Assembly: GCF_027853965.1 (NCBI RefSeq) | Contig: NZ_JAQGLB010000002.1 | Span: forward strand, 62,001 to 126,000 | Reading direction: 5' to 3' | Source: Saccharopolyspora indica | GTDB taxonomy: Bacteria > Actinomycetota > Actinomycetes > Mycobacteriales > Pseudonocardiaceae | Length of the DNA stretch: 64,000 nt | Part shown: positions 23,184 through 31,918 of the stretch, piece by piece | Numbering within the stretch: position 1 is the first letter of the stretch | Layout: each line of letters starts with the position of its first letter | Position numbers and translations under genes: made by a program | The notes under the pieces: generated by a model | Database searches by the model: none | What the model was told of the DNA's origin: nothing | What the model saw: the letters and a program-made list of their open reading frames with translations, nothing else

Positions 23184-26099
23184 TCACAGCCGTTCGTCGG
23201 CCGAACGCTGCGGGTCGCGGAGGCTGTGCTTTCCCTCGCGGACCCCGCGTTGGAAGCTGGCCAGCCGACCGCGCATCATGTCGGCGTCGCGGCGAGGCTG
23301 GGCCACCTCGGTGACTGTTCCCGGGAGCAGTTGGGTTTTGGGGACCCGCCGGGGGAGCCCGGCAGGGGTGTGGTCTGAAACCTCCTGATCGCGCTGGGGA
23401 GCAGGAGGTTCGGCTTCGCTTTCCGCTGCCGTTGCCTGCTCGATGGCCGGGGCGGAGTTCTCCGGTTCCGCTCGCTGGCGGTGCCGACCGCGGCGGAGTC
23501 CGGCCTGGAAGCTGGTCAGCCGACCGCGTGCGACGTCCGGGTTCCGCTGCGGTCGAGGCTGTTCCGCCCCGGGAACCTCAGCGCTCCCGGCGACCAGGTT
23601 CGCCAGCGGAATGCGCTGCGGAAGCCCAGCGGAGGTGTGGTTGGTCGGCTCCGCCGCCGCGACCTCCTGAGCCCGCTGCCGCGCCTCGTCGCTGGCGAAA
23701 GCCCAGACCCGCCCGTTGCTGCCGTTGTGCGTCGGCTGCGAGGAAGGGAACTTTCCTGTCGACCCGGGTGACAGGAAGGTTCCCTTGCTCGCATCCCCGG
23801 GCGGCGGCCAGTGGGGGGTGGTGTGGTCGGCGGCGGGAGCCGCCTGGAACCAGGCCGAAGCGAGGTCGTCGAAGATCGGGGTGGGCTCTGCGGCACCGTT
23901 GGCAGAGCCGTCGGGCTGGGGTTCGTCCTGGACGTTGGCCACGTCGCGCTGTTCCGGGACCGGTTCTGCGTCGCGCGGTGGGCGGAGCAGGTGGTAGCCG
24001 TTGCGGATGGGGCTCGCCGCATCCTGTTCGGCCGCTTCCCAGTCGAACTCCTCGACGAGGGCATCGCTGGCGTGCTCGGGGTGGGTGGTGGCTCCGTTGG
24101 TCCTCGGCTGCGGCAGGTTCACCGCGTCCGCGAGCAGTTCCGGGCCGATGGTCACCGCCGCGCGCAAGCCCTTCCTCTCGGCGCCCGGGTGCAGTTCCAC
24201 GTGGATGCCGTGGCGGGCCGCGAGGCGGCCGACCACGAACAGGCCCATGCGCCGGGACGTGGACAGCGTGAGTTCGCCGTCGGAGGCCAGCCGGGTGTTG
24301 GTCTCCGCGCGGTCGGGTTCGCTCATGCCGATGCCCTGGTCGACGATGTCGATGACCAGGGATCCGTCTCCGCGCCGGTGTCCGGAGACCGTCACCTGGG
24401 TGTGGGGCGCGGAGAAGTTCGCCGCGTTGTCCATGAGCTCGGCGAGCAGCCGCACCAGGTCGCTGGCCGCGTAGCCGACGATCTTGACGTCGGGCAGCGG
24501 CTGGACGATCACCCGCGGGTAGTGCTCGATTTCGGAGACCGCCGCGCGGACCAGGTCGGCGGGGCTGGTCGGTTGGGTGAAGCGACGCGCCAGGTCGGTT
24601 CCGGAGAGCACCATCAGGTTCTCGTTGTTGCGGCGCATCCGGGTGGCCAGGTGGTCCAGCTGGAACAGGGTGGCCAGCTGGTCGGGGTCTTCCTCATCTC
24701 GTTCGAGCTGCTCGAACAGGCGCAGCTGCCGCTCCAGGAGGCTTTGGCTGCGGCGCGAGACGTTGACGAAGGAATCGCTGTAGCTGCGGCGCAGTTCGGC
24801 CTGTTCGGCGGCGAGGTTGACCGCCTGGGTGTGCACGTCGTCGAAAGCGCGCGCCACGTCGCCGACCTCGTCGGCGGTGTTCACCGGCACTTGCTCGACC
24901 GGGGATCGCGGGGCGTGCCCGGCGCGGAGGTCGGCCACCGCGCTGGGCAGCTGGTGGTTGGCGGTGTCCAGCGCGCTGCGTCGCAACAGGTCCAGGGAAC
25001 CGAGCAGGTGCCGGGCGACGGCCACCACGATGGCACCGGCGATCAGCAGCGCGGACAGCAGGATCACGGACTCGAAGCCGGCCAGGTTGCTGGCCCTGTC
25101 CTGCAGGTTGAAGGCGGTCTCGTGCAGCTGCTGGTCCAGCTGGCTGCCCAGCGCACCGAGTGCGCTCAGGGCGTTCAGCGACTGCTCGTGCCAGATCGCT
25201 GGCGAGACGAGGGCGGAGGAGAGCTGGGCGCGGGAGTTGTTGCGCTCGGCCATCGCCAGCTGCACCGAGGTCTCCCGGGCCGGGAACCGGGGGTCGGCGT
25301 AGAGCTGGTCGTAGGAGATGCGGTTCGGCAGGGAGGCCGCGGCGCGGAATTCCTTGGCCGCAGCGCTGCGGCGGGATTCGCTGGCGTCCAGTTGCGTCAG
25401 GTTGTCCTCGCTGAACTTGCCGCGAGTCAGTCCGGTGAGCAGCAGTGCCTGCTGGAGCTGGATCTCCTCCCGGATCTTGGCGAGTTCGTGCGCGCTGGTC
25501 GCGGGCGACACCAGCTGCGCGGACGAGATCTGGCTGAGCAGGGTGCGGTCCAGGGCGAGCAGGTCGCCGATGACCTCGGTGTAGGACTGGATCGCCTCGT
25601 CCGGGTCGAGCGTGTGGCGGAGCACCCGGTTCCGCGTCGGGGCGAGTTCGGCGATCTGCCGGTTCGTCTCCTGCCGGGCGAATCGCACCGCATCGTTGTC
25701 GGGGGCGGCGCGCAGGGCACCGCGGGCGGCTTCGAGTGCGCGGTCGGTGGCCGCGATGCGGTCCCTGACCTGCGGTTCGGCAGTTCGCCCGTGCACCAGG
25801 AAGTCGGTGGATTCAGTGCGTTCCCACTGCAGGTCCTGCACCGCGGTGCGCACTGCGGTGCCTGCGGTGACGATCCGGTCCATCTTGCCGTACTCGTCGG
25901 CTTGGGAGATCTGGCCGCGGATCTGCAGCACTCCCAGCACGAGTGCGAAGATCACCGGGACGAGCACGACGGCCCCGATCTTGACCGGGAGCTTCCAGTC
26001 GCGCCACCCGGTGATCCGTGCGGCGACCTTCGTGGTGGCGCGCGGCCACGTGGACGCCCGTGACACGTGCGTGGGCGTGTCCTCGAGTCCGCTGCTCAC
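23184..26099 (-). CDS. cvnA: Conservon sensor histidine kinase with nitrate-sensing domain (CvnA)
   Basis: About 971 residues. I start at GTG 26099, with AAAGGA upstream, rather than at an in-frame ATG 132 codons earlier whose extension is Pro/Arg-rich and unlike coding sequence. Order: membrane helix 40-60; outer NIT-type helical sensor about 65-340; helix 345-365; HAMP about 365-430; then the ATP-binding domain with N box ELMDNAANFS (554-563) and G box DQGIGM (587-592). No canonical phospho-acceptor His is evident, as is usual for this group. The long disordered tail has repeated LPRRVPKTQL and GRLxSFQxG motifs. Residues 770-788 are encoded by a pair of the dispersed repeats. Confidence 0.92.
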   Translation of the reverse strand: MSSGLEDTPTHVSRASTWPRATTKVAARITGWRDWKLPVKIGAVVLVPVIFALVLGVLQIRGQISQADEYGKMDRIVTAGTAVRTAVQDLQWERTESTDFLVHGRTAEPQVRDRIAATDRALEAARGALRAAPDNDAVRFARQETNRQIAELAPTRNRVLRHTLDPDEAIQSYTEVIGDLLALDRTLLSQISSAQLVSPATSAHELAKIREEIQLQQALLLTGLTRGKFSEDNLTQLDASESRRSAAAKEFRAAASLPNRISYDQLYADPRFPARETSVQLAMAERNNSRAQLSSALVSPAIWHEQSLNALSALGALGSQLDQQLHETAFNLQDRASNLAGFESVILLSALLIAGAIVVAVARHLLGSLDLLRRSALDTANHQLPSAVADLRAGHAPRSPVEQVPVNTADEVGDVARAFDDVHTQAVNLAAEQAELRRSYSDSFVNVSRRSQSLLERQLRLFEQLERDEEDPDQLATLFQLDHLATRMRRNNENLMVLSGTDLARRFTQPTSPADLVRAAVSEIEHYPRVIVQPLPDVKIVGYAASDLVRLLAELMDNAANFSAPHTQVTVSGHRRGDGSLVIDIVDQGIGMSEPDRAETNTRLASDGELTLSTSRRMGLFVVGRLAARHGIHVELHPGAERKGLRAAVTIGPELLADAVNLPQPRTNGATTHPEHASDALVEEFDWEAAEQDAASPIRNGYHLLRPPRDAEPVPEQRDVANVQDEPQPDGSANGAAEPTPIFDDLASAWFQAAPAADHTTPHWPPPGDASKGTFLSPGSTGKFPSSQPTHNGSNGRVWAFASDEARQRAQEVAAAEPTNHTSAGLPQRIPLANLVAGSAEVPGAEQPRPQRNPDVARGRLTSFQAGLRRGRHRQRAEPENSAPAIEQATAAESEAEPPAPQRDQEVSDHTPAGLPRRVPKTQLLPGTVTEVAQPRRDADMMRGRLASFQRGVREGKHSLRDPQRSADERL
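23738..23792. repeat. Dispersed 24-bp repeat pair inside the cvnA coding sequence
   Basis: 23738-23761 (-) and 23769-23792 (+), 7 nt apart, encode KGTFLS and TGKFPSS in frame in a disordered linker of CvnA. Both arms share the T-to-A change (AAGGG rather than ATGGG), so base pairing is kept. Confidence 0.95.
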
Positions 26100-26894
26100 G
26101 ACGCAGTCCTTTCCCGCGCCCGCCGGATGTTTCGTCAACCGACGGCGCGTTCGTGTGGTGGGCAGGCTGCGCCGTTCGGTTGGGGCGTGCGGCGGTTTCT
26201 CGATGGCTGGCGGCGCTGCCTGCGTTCGGGGTTTTCGCGGGTGGCCGGGTGCGGTCTTCGACGTCGGCGGCCGGGCAGCCTGCGATGGTTTCGGGGTTTC
26301 GCGGCTGGTATCGGGTGTTGTGCGCCGGGTCGTCGGTGGCAGAACACTACCGCATTCGGACGATCTTCCGTTTTGCGTGAATTTGGTTGCCTGACCAGCG
26401 AATATGCTCGGATCATGATCGTTTTTCCAGGCGTGGCGCGGGTTGTGAACACTGATCGTGTCCACTTCTGTGGTGCGCTCAAGTGCTTTAGTCACCCGAT
26501 AGGGAGATGTTCCAGCTCAAGCGGCTTGTTGGGGTGCGCGGAGCTGCCCGGTTTTGGCTGTAATCTCAGGAAACCGCCTCTGTACTGCTGGAATGTCGTA
26601 CGTCGAGCAGGTTTTCGTGTGCTGGCTGCTTCAGGATGAGGCAGTGAATCTTCAGAAGGCGCGAAATTTTGACCACATTCCGTGATCGAAGAGTTCATCA
26701 ATGTGTGTGCTGTGTCGTTGTGGGGGTCGGTGGCCGCCGATTCGCTGGCTAGACTTCCGGGCCGGTTGGCATTGCGGGCAGTGCGGTCGTCGGCCCGGGC
26801 TTCGCGAATTCGCGGAACCGGTCGGCGGACGTGGGGGGACTTCGACACGTCGGTGGAAATCCGTGCCCACGCGAAGATCTGCTTGGAAGGACGA
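26100..26894. other. Long divergent intergenic region, no gene supported
   Basis: About 795 bp between cvnA and the DUF485 gene, with visibly lower GC at 26,340-26,710. Its ORFs have no coding character. It must hold the conservon promoter (TAGTGT on the minus strand near 26,345 is a possible -10) and the acetate-carrier promoter. No repeat copy is present. Confidence 0.55.
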
Positions 26895-27299
26895 ATGCCC
26901 AACGCAACCCACCTGCCGCAGGTGCCGCCCGCCGCGCCGGCGGCGACCTTCGGTCAGATCGACAAGTCCGCCGCCCGGCCTGCCGGGCCCCCCGACTACG
27001 CCGAGATCGCGCAGCGCCCCGAGTTCCACGAGCTGCGATCCCGGCTGCGCCGCTTCGTCTTCCCGATGAGCGCGGCCTTCCTGATCTGGTACCTCGGCTA
27101 CGTCGTGCTGGCCGCCTACCTGCCGGAGTTCATGAGCATCCGCCTGATCGGCGAGATCAACATCGGGCTGGTGATGGGCGTCGGCCAGTTCGCCACCACG
27201 ATCCTGATCATCGTCCTGTACCTGCGCTACGCCGCGCGGCACGTCGACCCGCGGGTGCGCGCGCTGCACCGGGACGTGACCGGGGAGGACCCGCGATGA
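26895..27299 (+). CDS. DUF485 membrane protein, ActP partner
   Basis: 134 residues from ATG 26895, with GGAAGG five bases upstream. After a 50-residue Pro/Ala-rich lead, the DUF485 domain shows FHELRSRLRRFVFPMSAAFLIWYLGYVVLAAY and a second helix with GLVMGVGQFATTILIIVLYLRYA. It overlaps the symporter start by 4 bp (ATGA). DUF485 proteins are the standard small partners of ActP acetate permeases. Confidence 0.92.
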   Translation: MPNATHLPQVPPAAPAATFGQIDKSAARPAGPPDYAEIAQRPEFHELRSRLRRFVFPMSAAFLIWYLGYVVLAAYLPEFMSIRLIGEINIGLVMGVGQFATTILIIVLYLRYAARHVDPRVRALHRDVTGEDPR

Positions 27300-28864
27300 T
27301 CGGTGCCAACCCGGTGCTCAACATGAGCATCTTCGGCGTGTTCGTGCTGATCACGCTGTACGTGGTGTACCGCGTGAACAGCGGTGGCACCGCCTCCGAC
27401 TACTTCGCCGCGGGTGGCCGGTTCACCGGTGCGCAGAACGGCATCGCGCTGTCCGGCGACTACCTGTCCGCCGCGTCGTTCCTGGGCATCGCCGGAGCTA
27501 TCGCCATCTACGGGTACGACGGCTTCCTGTACTCCATCGGCTTCCTGGTGGGCTGGTTGGTGAACCTGCTGCTGGTCGCCGAGCTCCTGCGCAACACCGG
27601 CCGGTTCACCATGGGCGACGTGCTCAGCTTCCGGATGAAGCAGCGCCCGGTGCGCGCCGCGGCCGCGGTGTCCACGCTGATGATCTCGTTCGTCTACATG
27701 ATCGCCCAGATGGCCGGGGCGGGCAGCCTCGTCGCGCTGCTGCTGGACGTGCACAGCGCCGGCGGGCAGGCGCTGGTGATCGCCTCCGTCGGACTGGTCA
27801 TGGTGGTGTACGTGCTGGTCGGCGGGATGAAGGGCACCACGTGGGTGCAGATCATCAAGGCCGGCATGCTGATCCTCTGCGCCGCGATGCTGACCCTGTT
27901 CCTGATGGGCAAGTTCGGCTTCAGCATGACCTCGCTGATGCAGCACGCCGCCGACCGGAACCCGCTGGGCGACCGGATCTTCGCGCCGGGCGCGAAGTAC
28001 GGCGAGAACGAACTGACCAAACTGGACTTCGTGTCGCTGTCGCTGGCCCTGGTGCTGGGCACCGCAGGCCTGCCGCACGTGCTGATGCGCTTCTACACCG
28101 TGCCGAACTCGCTGCAAGCGCGCCGCTCGGTGGTGTGGGCGACCGTGACCATGGCCGGTTTCTACCTGTGCACCCTGGTGATCGGGTTCGGCGCGGGCGC
28201 GGTGAACGGCACCGAGGCGATCCTCGCGGCACCAGGCGGGGAGAACTCCGCCGCGCCGTTGCTGGCCTTCCGCGTCGGCGGGACGGTGCTGCTGGGGATC
28301 GTCGCGGCGGTCGCGTTCGCCACCATCCTCGCCGTGGTCGCGGGGCTGACGCTGACGGCGTCCGCTTCGTTCGCGCACGACGTGTACGCCAACGTGCTGA
28401 AGCGCGGTGCTGCCGACCCCGATTCGGAGGTCCGGGTGGCCCGGTGGACGGCGCTGGTGATTGGTGCGGCGTCGATCGTCGGCGGGATCCTGGTCAACGG
28501 CCAGAACATCGCGTTCCTGGTCGGCCTGGCGTTCGCCTTCGCGGCCTCGGCGAACCTGTCGACGCTGCTGTTCTCGCTGTTCTGGAAGCGGTTCAACACC
28601 CGCGGCACGCTGTGGGGGATCTACGGCGGACTGAGCTCGTGCCTGGTGCTGGTGATCTTCTCGCCGGTGCTGTCGGGCACACCCGACTCGATCCTGCCGG
28701 ACGTGGACTTCGCGTGGTTCCCGCTGAGCAACCCGGGCATCGTGTCGATCCCGATCTCGTTCCTGTGCGGAGTCGTCGGCACGCTGCTCGGCGGCCCGCA
28801 GAGCGACCCGCGGCGCACCGCGGAGATGGAGGTCCGTTCCCTCACCGGCATCGGATCGTCCTGA
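27296..28864 (+). CDS. actP: ActP-type cation/acetate symporter
   Basis: 522 residues, SSS family, about 13 helices. AAGGRFTGAQNGIALSGDYLSAASFLG is the ActP substrate and sodium region. Later come QMAGAGSLVALLL, GGMKGTTWVQIIKA and LGTAGLPHVLMRFYT. It should take up acetate or other short carboxylates with a cation. It is translationally coupled to DUF485 upstream. A repeat copy and a GC hairpin (28954-28982) follow. Confidence 0.93.
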   Translation: MIGANPVLNMSIFGVFVLITLYVVYRVNSGGTASDYFAAGGRFTGAQNGIALSGDYLSAASFLGIAGAIAIYGYDGFLYSIGFLVGWLVNLLLVAELLRNTGRFTMGDVLSFRMKQRPVRAAAAVSTLMISFVYMIAQMAGAGSLVALLLDVHSAGGQALVIASVGLVMVVYVLVGGMKGTTWVQIIKAGMLILCAAMLTLFLMGKFGFSMTSLMQHAADRNPLGDRIFAPGAKYGENELTKLDFVSLSLALVLGTAGLPHVLMRFYTVPNSLQARRSVVWATVTMAGFYLCTLVIGFGAGAVNGTEAILAAPGGENSAAPLLAFRVGGTVLLGIVAAVAFATILAVVAGLTLTASASFAHDVYANVLKRGAADPDSEVRVARWTALVIGAASIVGGILVNGQNIAFLVGLAFAFAASANLSTLLFSLFWKRFNTRGTLWGIYGGLSSCLVLVIFSPVLSGTPDSILPDVDFAWFPLSNPGIVSIPISFLCGVVGTLLGGPQSDPRRTAEMEVRSLTGIGSS

Positions 28865-28884
28865 CCTGCGGTTTCGGGGGTGGG

Positions 28885-28908
28885 TGACAGGAAGGTTCCC
28901 ATGCTCGC
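28885..28908 (+). repeat. Dispersed 24-bp repeat, single copy
   Basis: 20 bp after the actP stop but in the antisense orientation for actP, an exception to the usual orientation rule. Confidence 0.95.
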
Positions 28909-28953
28909 AGCCGCTCCCGCCGCACTGTCGAGGTGTGGTCGGGCTTGAGCGCA

Positions 28954-28986
28954 GGGCCCGGAGGTGAAATGCCTCCGGGTCCTTTC
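28954..28986 (+). terminator. Intrinsic terminator after actP
   Basis: GGGCCCGGAGG (28954-28964) pairs with CCTCCGGGTCC (28972-28982), one G-U, 7-nt loop, followed by TTTCG. Confidence 0.7.
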
Positions 28987-29001
28987 GCCGCGTTTTGAGA
29001 A

Positions 29002-29036
29002 ATGTGTGGACCGGGTGGTCCACACATGGCTATGGT
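29002..29036 (+). promoter_or_regulatory. Promoter and 26-bp operator palindrome of the TetR gene
   Basis: ATGTGTGGACC (29002-29012) and GGTCCACACAT (29017-29027) are perfect inverted arms around GGGT. A -35-like TGGACC (29007-29012) and a -10-like TATGGT (29031-29036) are 18 bp apart, so the palindrome covers the promoter. This fits autorepression, with transcription starting at GTG 29044. Confidence 0.7.
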
Positions 29037-29043
29037 GTGTGGC

Positions 29044-29655
29044 GTGGAAAAGCGGAGCATGCCTGCGGAGAGGTGGCGCGAACTCGTGTCGATCGCGGCC
29101 GCGGAGTTCGCCGACGTCGGTTACGAGCGCGCCTCGCTGAACCGGGTGATCCGTTCCTGCGGCATGAGCAAGAGCTCCTTCTACCACTACTTCGACTCCA
29201 AGCAGCAGCTGTTCGAGGCGGTCGTCGCGCACGTCGCGGCGACGGTGGCCGCTGACCTGGAGGTGCCTGAGCCAGCGGACTTCCAGTCCGATTTCTGGGG
29301 CCTGGCCGAGCGGTTCCTGCAGCGCCTGGTGATCGCAGCCGAGCGCGATCCGCTTTTCGTCAACTTCGGCCGGATCTGCTATCTGCCGGACGTACCAGCT
29401 GGTCAGGGCGGCCTTGCAGCGTCGGCTGCGGCGGTCGATGACTGGCTGCGGCGAACTCTCGCGGTCGGCCGGTCCGTCGGTGCGGTGCGGTGCGACATCC
29501 CATCCGGGCTCCAAGCTCACACCGCCATCGCAGTCCTCCGCGCGTTCGACGAGTGGATCCTGCGGAACCGGTCGGCGTTGGGATCTGGAGAGCTGCCCCT
29601 TCTCGTGCAGGCCCAGTTCGAGGCGGTGAAACGACTGCTGGGACCCGAGCAGTAG
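29044..29655 (+). CDS. TetR-family repressor, probably autoregulated
   Basis: About 203 residues. I start at GTG 29044, about 7 bases after the -10 TATGGT (leaderless); ATG 29026 and 29032 are in frame and possible. The helix-turn-helix is SLNRVIRSCGMSKSSFYHYFDSKQQLFEAV, near residues 29-58. The C-terminal domain is variable. It lies 79 bp upstream of a membrane-protein gene, which it may control. Confidence 0.85.
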   Translation: MEKRSMPAERWRELVSIAAAEFADVGYERASLNRVIRSCGMSKSSFYHYFDSKQQLFEAVVAHVAATVAADLEVPEPADFQSDFWGLAERFLQRLVIAAERDPLFVNFGRICYLPDVPAGQGGLAASAAAVDDWLRRTLAVGRSVGAVRCDIPSGLQAHTAIAVLRAFDEWILRNRSALGSGELPLLVQAQFEAVKRLLGPEQ

Positions 29656-29734
29656 GGGTTCGCGCAAAGCTGGAACCACACCGATCGGATATAGGTACGT
29701 CCGATCAATTCGTGTTGCTTGAAGGAGGAGTGCT

Positions 29735-30376
29735 GTGCCGGCTGTTTCAGCTGAACCGGAAACGCCGGGAGACGTGGTCATCGAATGGCGGATCCCGTCG
29801 ACTCCTCGTGGGGTCGGGGGAGTGCTGAAGCGGTTCATCGGGCCGGGCAGGACTCGGCTGGAGAACGTCGTGGAGGCGGTCGGCCAACTGCTGAACATGG
29901 CTCTGCTGGCGCTGTGCATCGCGTGGTTCGGCGGTTGGGGCGGGGCGGTGCTGCCGGACGTGGTTCTCGCGGTGATGGTGTTCGACCTGGTCGGCGGAGT
30001 GCTGACCAACGCGACCAATGCGGCCAAGCGCTGGTACCACCGCCCGGCACCGGGAATGCGCGGCAAGCGGCTCCTCTTCATCGCCTCGCACCTGCTCTAC
30101 CTGGTCGCGGTGGTCTTCGTGCTCGATGCGGGAGGGTGGCGGTGGTTGCTGATCAACGCAGCTCTGCTGCTCGCTGCCGCAGTGCTCGTCGAGGTGGCGC
30201 CGTTGGAGGTCAAGCGGCTCGCGGCGGTGGGCCTGTACCTGGCTGCGGTGCTGGTGAACTTGACGTGGTTGCCGCTGCCCGCCGTGCTTGCCTGGTTCCC
30301 AGTCCTGTTCTTCCTGAAGTTGCTCGTCTGCTTCATGGTTCCGGAGGCGCCGATGTACCGGCGCGCAACGGCCTAA
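29735..30376 (+). CDS. Unrecognised integral membrane protein
   Basis: 213 residues from GTG 29735, with GGAGGAG upstream. A 50-residue cytoplasmic start with VVIEWRIPSTPRG is followed by about five or six helices, with charged loops NATNAAKRWYHRPAPGMRGKR between helices 2 and 3. No transporter or enzyme motif is seen. It follows the TetR gene on the same strand and may be its target. The stop overlaps that of the convergent MarR gene by 4 bp. Confidence 0.75.
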   Translation: MPAVSAEPETPGDVVIEWRIPSTPRGVGGVLKRFIGPGRTRLENVVEAVGQLLNMALLALCIAWFGGWGGAVLPDVVLAVMVFDLVGGVLTNATNAAKRWYHRPAPGMRGKRLLFIASHLLYLVAVVFVLDAGGWRWLLINAALLLAAAVLVEVAPLEVKRLAAVGLYLAAVLVNLTWLPLPAVLAWFPVLFFLKLLVCFMVPEAPMYRRATA

Positions 30377-30915
30377 GTGGACTCCTGGCTTCTCGCGCTG
30401 AGCGAGGTTTCGAGCTCGGTGAGGACGCGGGAGAGGTATGCGTGGTCTTCCCCCGCGAGCGTTTCGATCAGCTCGGCTTCGTGGTCGAGCAGCTGCCGCA
30501 CGGTGGACTCGACGAGGTCGTGCCCGGCGTCGGTCAGCCGGACGGCGACGGCGCGGCGGGACGCCGACGACGGTGACCGGTCGACCAGTCCGGCCTGTTC
30601 GGCTCGGGCGATGCGCTGCGAGATGGCTCCGGCGGTCACCAGCGTTCGGCGGGTGATCTCGCGGGTGGTCAGCTCGTAGGGCGGGCCGGCGCGGCGGATC
30701 ACGCTGAGCAGGTCCAGCGTCGACGGGTCGATGCCCAGCCGGGCCAGGGTGCGGCGGCGTTCGTCGGCGAGGAGCTTCGCGATGCGCCAGATCGGCGTGA
30801 TGATCTCGATGGATTCGGTGCGCGAGCCGGGCAGCTCGCGGCGCCAGGCCGCGGCTATGTCGGCCGAGGGCCAGGTCGAGGTCGAACCGAGCGGATAGCT
30901 CTCGGTGTTGGACAT
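30373..30915 (-). CDS. MarR-family regulator, divergent from an SDR gene
   Basis: 180 residues. MarR winged helix at about 65-135: LGIDPSTLDLLSVIRRAG, LTTREITRRTLVTAGAISQRIARAEQAGLVDR (recognition helix and wing), SRRAVAVRLTDAGHDLV. ATG 30915 has GGGAGGT upstream. The 57-bp gap to the SDR gene holds a perfect 20-bp palindrome, so it probably represses both genes. Confidence 0.9.
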   Translation of the reverse strand: MSNTESYPLGSTSTWPSADIAAAWRRELPGSRTESIEIITPIWRIAKLLADERRRTLARLGIDPSTLDLLSVIRRAGPPYELTTREITRRTLVTAGAISQRIARAEQAGLVDRSPSSASRRAVAVRLTDAGHDLVESTVRQLLDHEAELIETLAGEDHAYLSRVLTELETSLSARSQEST

Positions 30916-30932
30916 CGCGCACCTCCCAGCGC

Positions 30933-30952
30933 TACGTTTAGCGCTAAACGTA
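30933..30952. promoter_or_regulatory. Perfect 20-bp palindromic MarR operator
   Basis: TACGTTTAGCGCTAAACGTA is perfectly symmetric and sits between the divergent marR and SDR start codons, 18 bp and 20 bp from them. A MarR dimer site is the simplest reading. Confidence 0.85.
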
Positions 30953-30972
30953 TCAGATTCTCAGGAGTGCCA

Positions 30973-31692
30973 GTGAACCGAATTGTCCTCGTGACCGGCG
31001 GTAGCAGCGGCATCGGCAAGGCCGTGGCGAGCCGCTTCCGCGCCTCCGGTGACACCGTCATCATCACTGGTCGCGGTGCTGAGCGGCTGGCGTCCGCGGC
31101 GGCCGAGGTTGACGCCCGGCCGATCGCCTGCGACGCGTCGGACCCGCGGCAGGTGGCGGAGCTGGCGGCGGAGCTCGGCGACCACCTCGACGTGCTCGTC
31201 AACATGGCGGGCGCCAACACCGATATGCTGCGCGACGAGCCGGCGAACCTGGAGCAGCTCGCGGAGGCGTGGCACGCGAACCTGGACGCCAACCTGCTCA
31301 GCGCGGTGCTCACGACGACCGCTGTGCTCGACAAGCTGCAGCCCGGCGGCACCATCGTCAACGTCGGCTCCATCGCGGCCGAACACGCCTCGATCTCCTA
31401 TGGCGCGGCGAAAGCCGCTCTCGCGGCTTGGAATGCGGGTCTGTCCTCAGAGGTTGGTCCGAAAGGGCTGACCGCGAACCTGATTTCGCCCGGCTACATC
31501 GAGGAGACGGAGTTCTTCCATGGCAAGCTCAGCGAGCAGCGTCGGACCGAGCTGATCGCTGCGACCCACAACGGCCGTCCGGGGCGTCCGGACGACATCG
31601 CCGAGCTCGCGCACTTCCTGGCGTCCGAGGGTGCTCGTCACCTCACCGGCCAGACCCTCCACGTGAACGGCGGTGCGCACACCACGCGATGA
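30973..31692 (+). CDS. Short-chain dehydrogenase/reductase
   Basis: About 239 residues from GTG 30973 (AGGAG five bases upstream; GTG 30967 is two codons earlier). NAD(P)-binding TGGSSGIG at residues 8-15, NMAG at 77-80, and catalytic Ser133, Tyr143 and Lys147 (YGAAK). Classical SDR length. The substrate is unknown. Control by the divergent MarR gene suggests induction by a phenolic or other small aromatic signal, which is inference. Confidence 0.92.
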   Translation: MNRIVLVTGGSSGIGKAVASRFRASGDTVIITGRGAERLASAAAEVDARPIACDASDPRQVAELAAELGDHLDVLVNMAGANTDMLRDEPANLEQLAEAWHANLDANLLSAVLTTTAVLDKLQPGGTIVNVGSIAAEHASISYGAAKAALAAWNAGLSSEVGPKGLTANLISPGYIEETEFFHGKLSEQRRTELIAATHNGRPGRPDDIAELAHFLASEGARHLTGQTLHVNGGAHTTR

Positions 31693-31703
31693 TGCCGGTG
31701 AGC

Positions 31704-31750
31704 AAAAAGATCCGCCCCTGGTGGCGATTGCCGAACCAGGGGCGGATCTT
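31704..31750 (-). terminator. Terminator of tRNA-Arg, also usable from the other side
   Basis: A 16-bp perfect stem AAGATCCGCCCCTGGT (31707-31722) / ACCAGGGGCGGATCTT (31735-31750), 12-nt loop. On the minus strand it is followed by TTTTT. It lies 6 bp after the tRNA 3' end. Confidence 0.9.
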
Positions 31751-31756
31751 CACGGG

Positions 31757-31829
31757 CGCCCTCGGCAGGACTCGAACCTGCGACACCTGCCTCCGGAGGG
31801 CAGTGCTCTATCCGCTGAGCTACGAGGGC
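31757..31829 (-). tRNA. tRNA-Arg (anticodon CCG)
   Basis: On the minus strand the sequence starts GCCCTCGTAGCTCAGC and ends GAATCCTGCCGAGGGCG. The acceptor stem GCCCTCG/CGAGGGC is perfect. The anticodon stem CTGCC/GGCAG encloses the loop CTCCGGA, so the anticodon is CCG, reading CGG. The T arm GCAGG-TTCGAAT-CCTGC is intact. CCA is not encoded. About 73 nt. Confidence 0.95.
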
Positions 31830-31918
31830 TTGTCGCTGCGGACGATCGTTAGCTTAGCGCACCCGCCGGGTGGTCCTCGGCGGGGGGTGCCGAACGTGCT
31901 GCGGCGGGAGCTTCGAGT

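Noticed and set aside
26132-26495. A longer CvnA starting at ATG 26495
   Set aside because: The extra 132 codons are Pro/Arg/Thr-rich without helices or domain features, and GTG 26099 has a good ribosome site just before the membrane-helix region.
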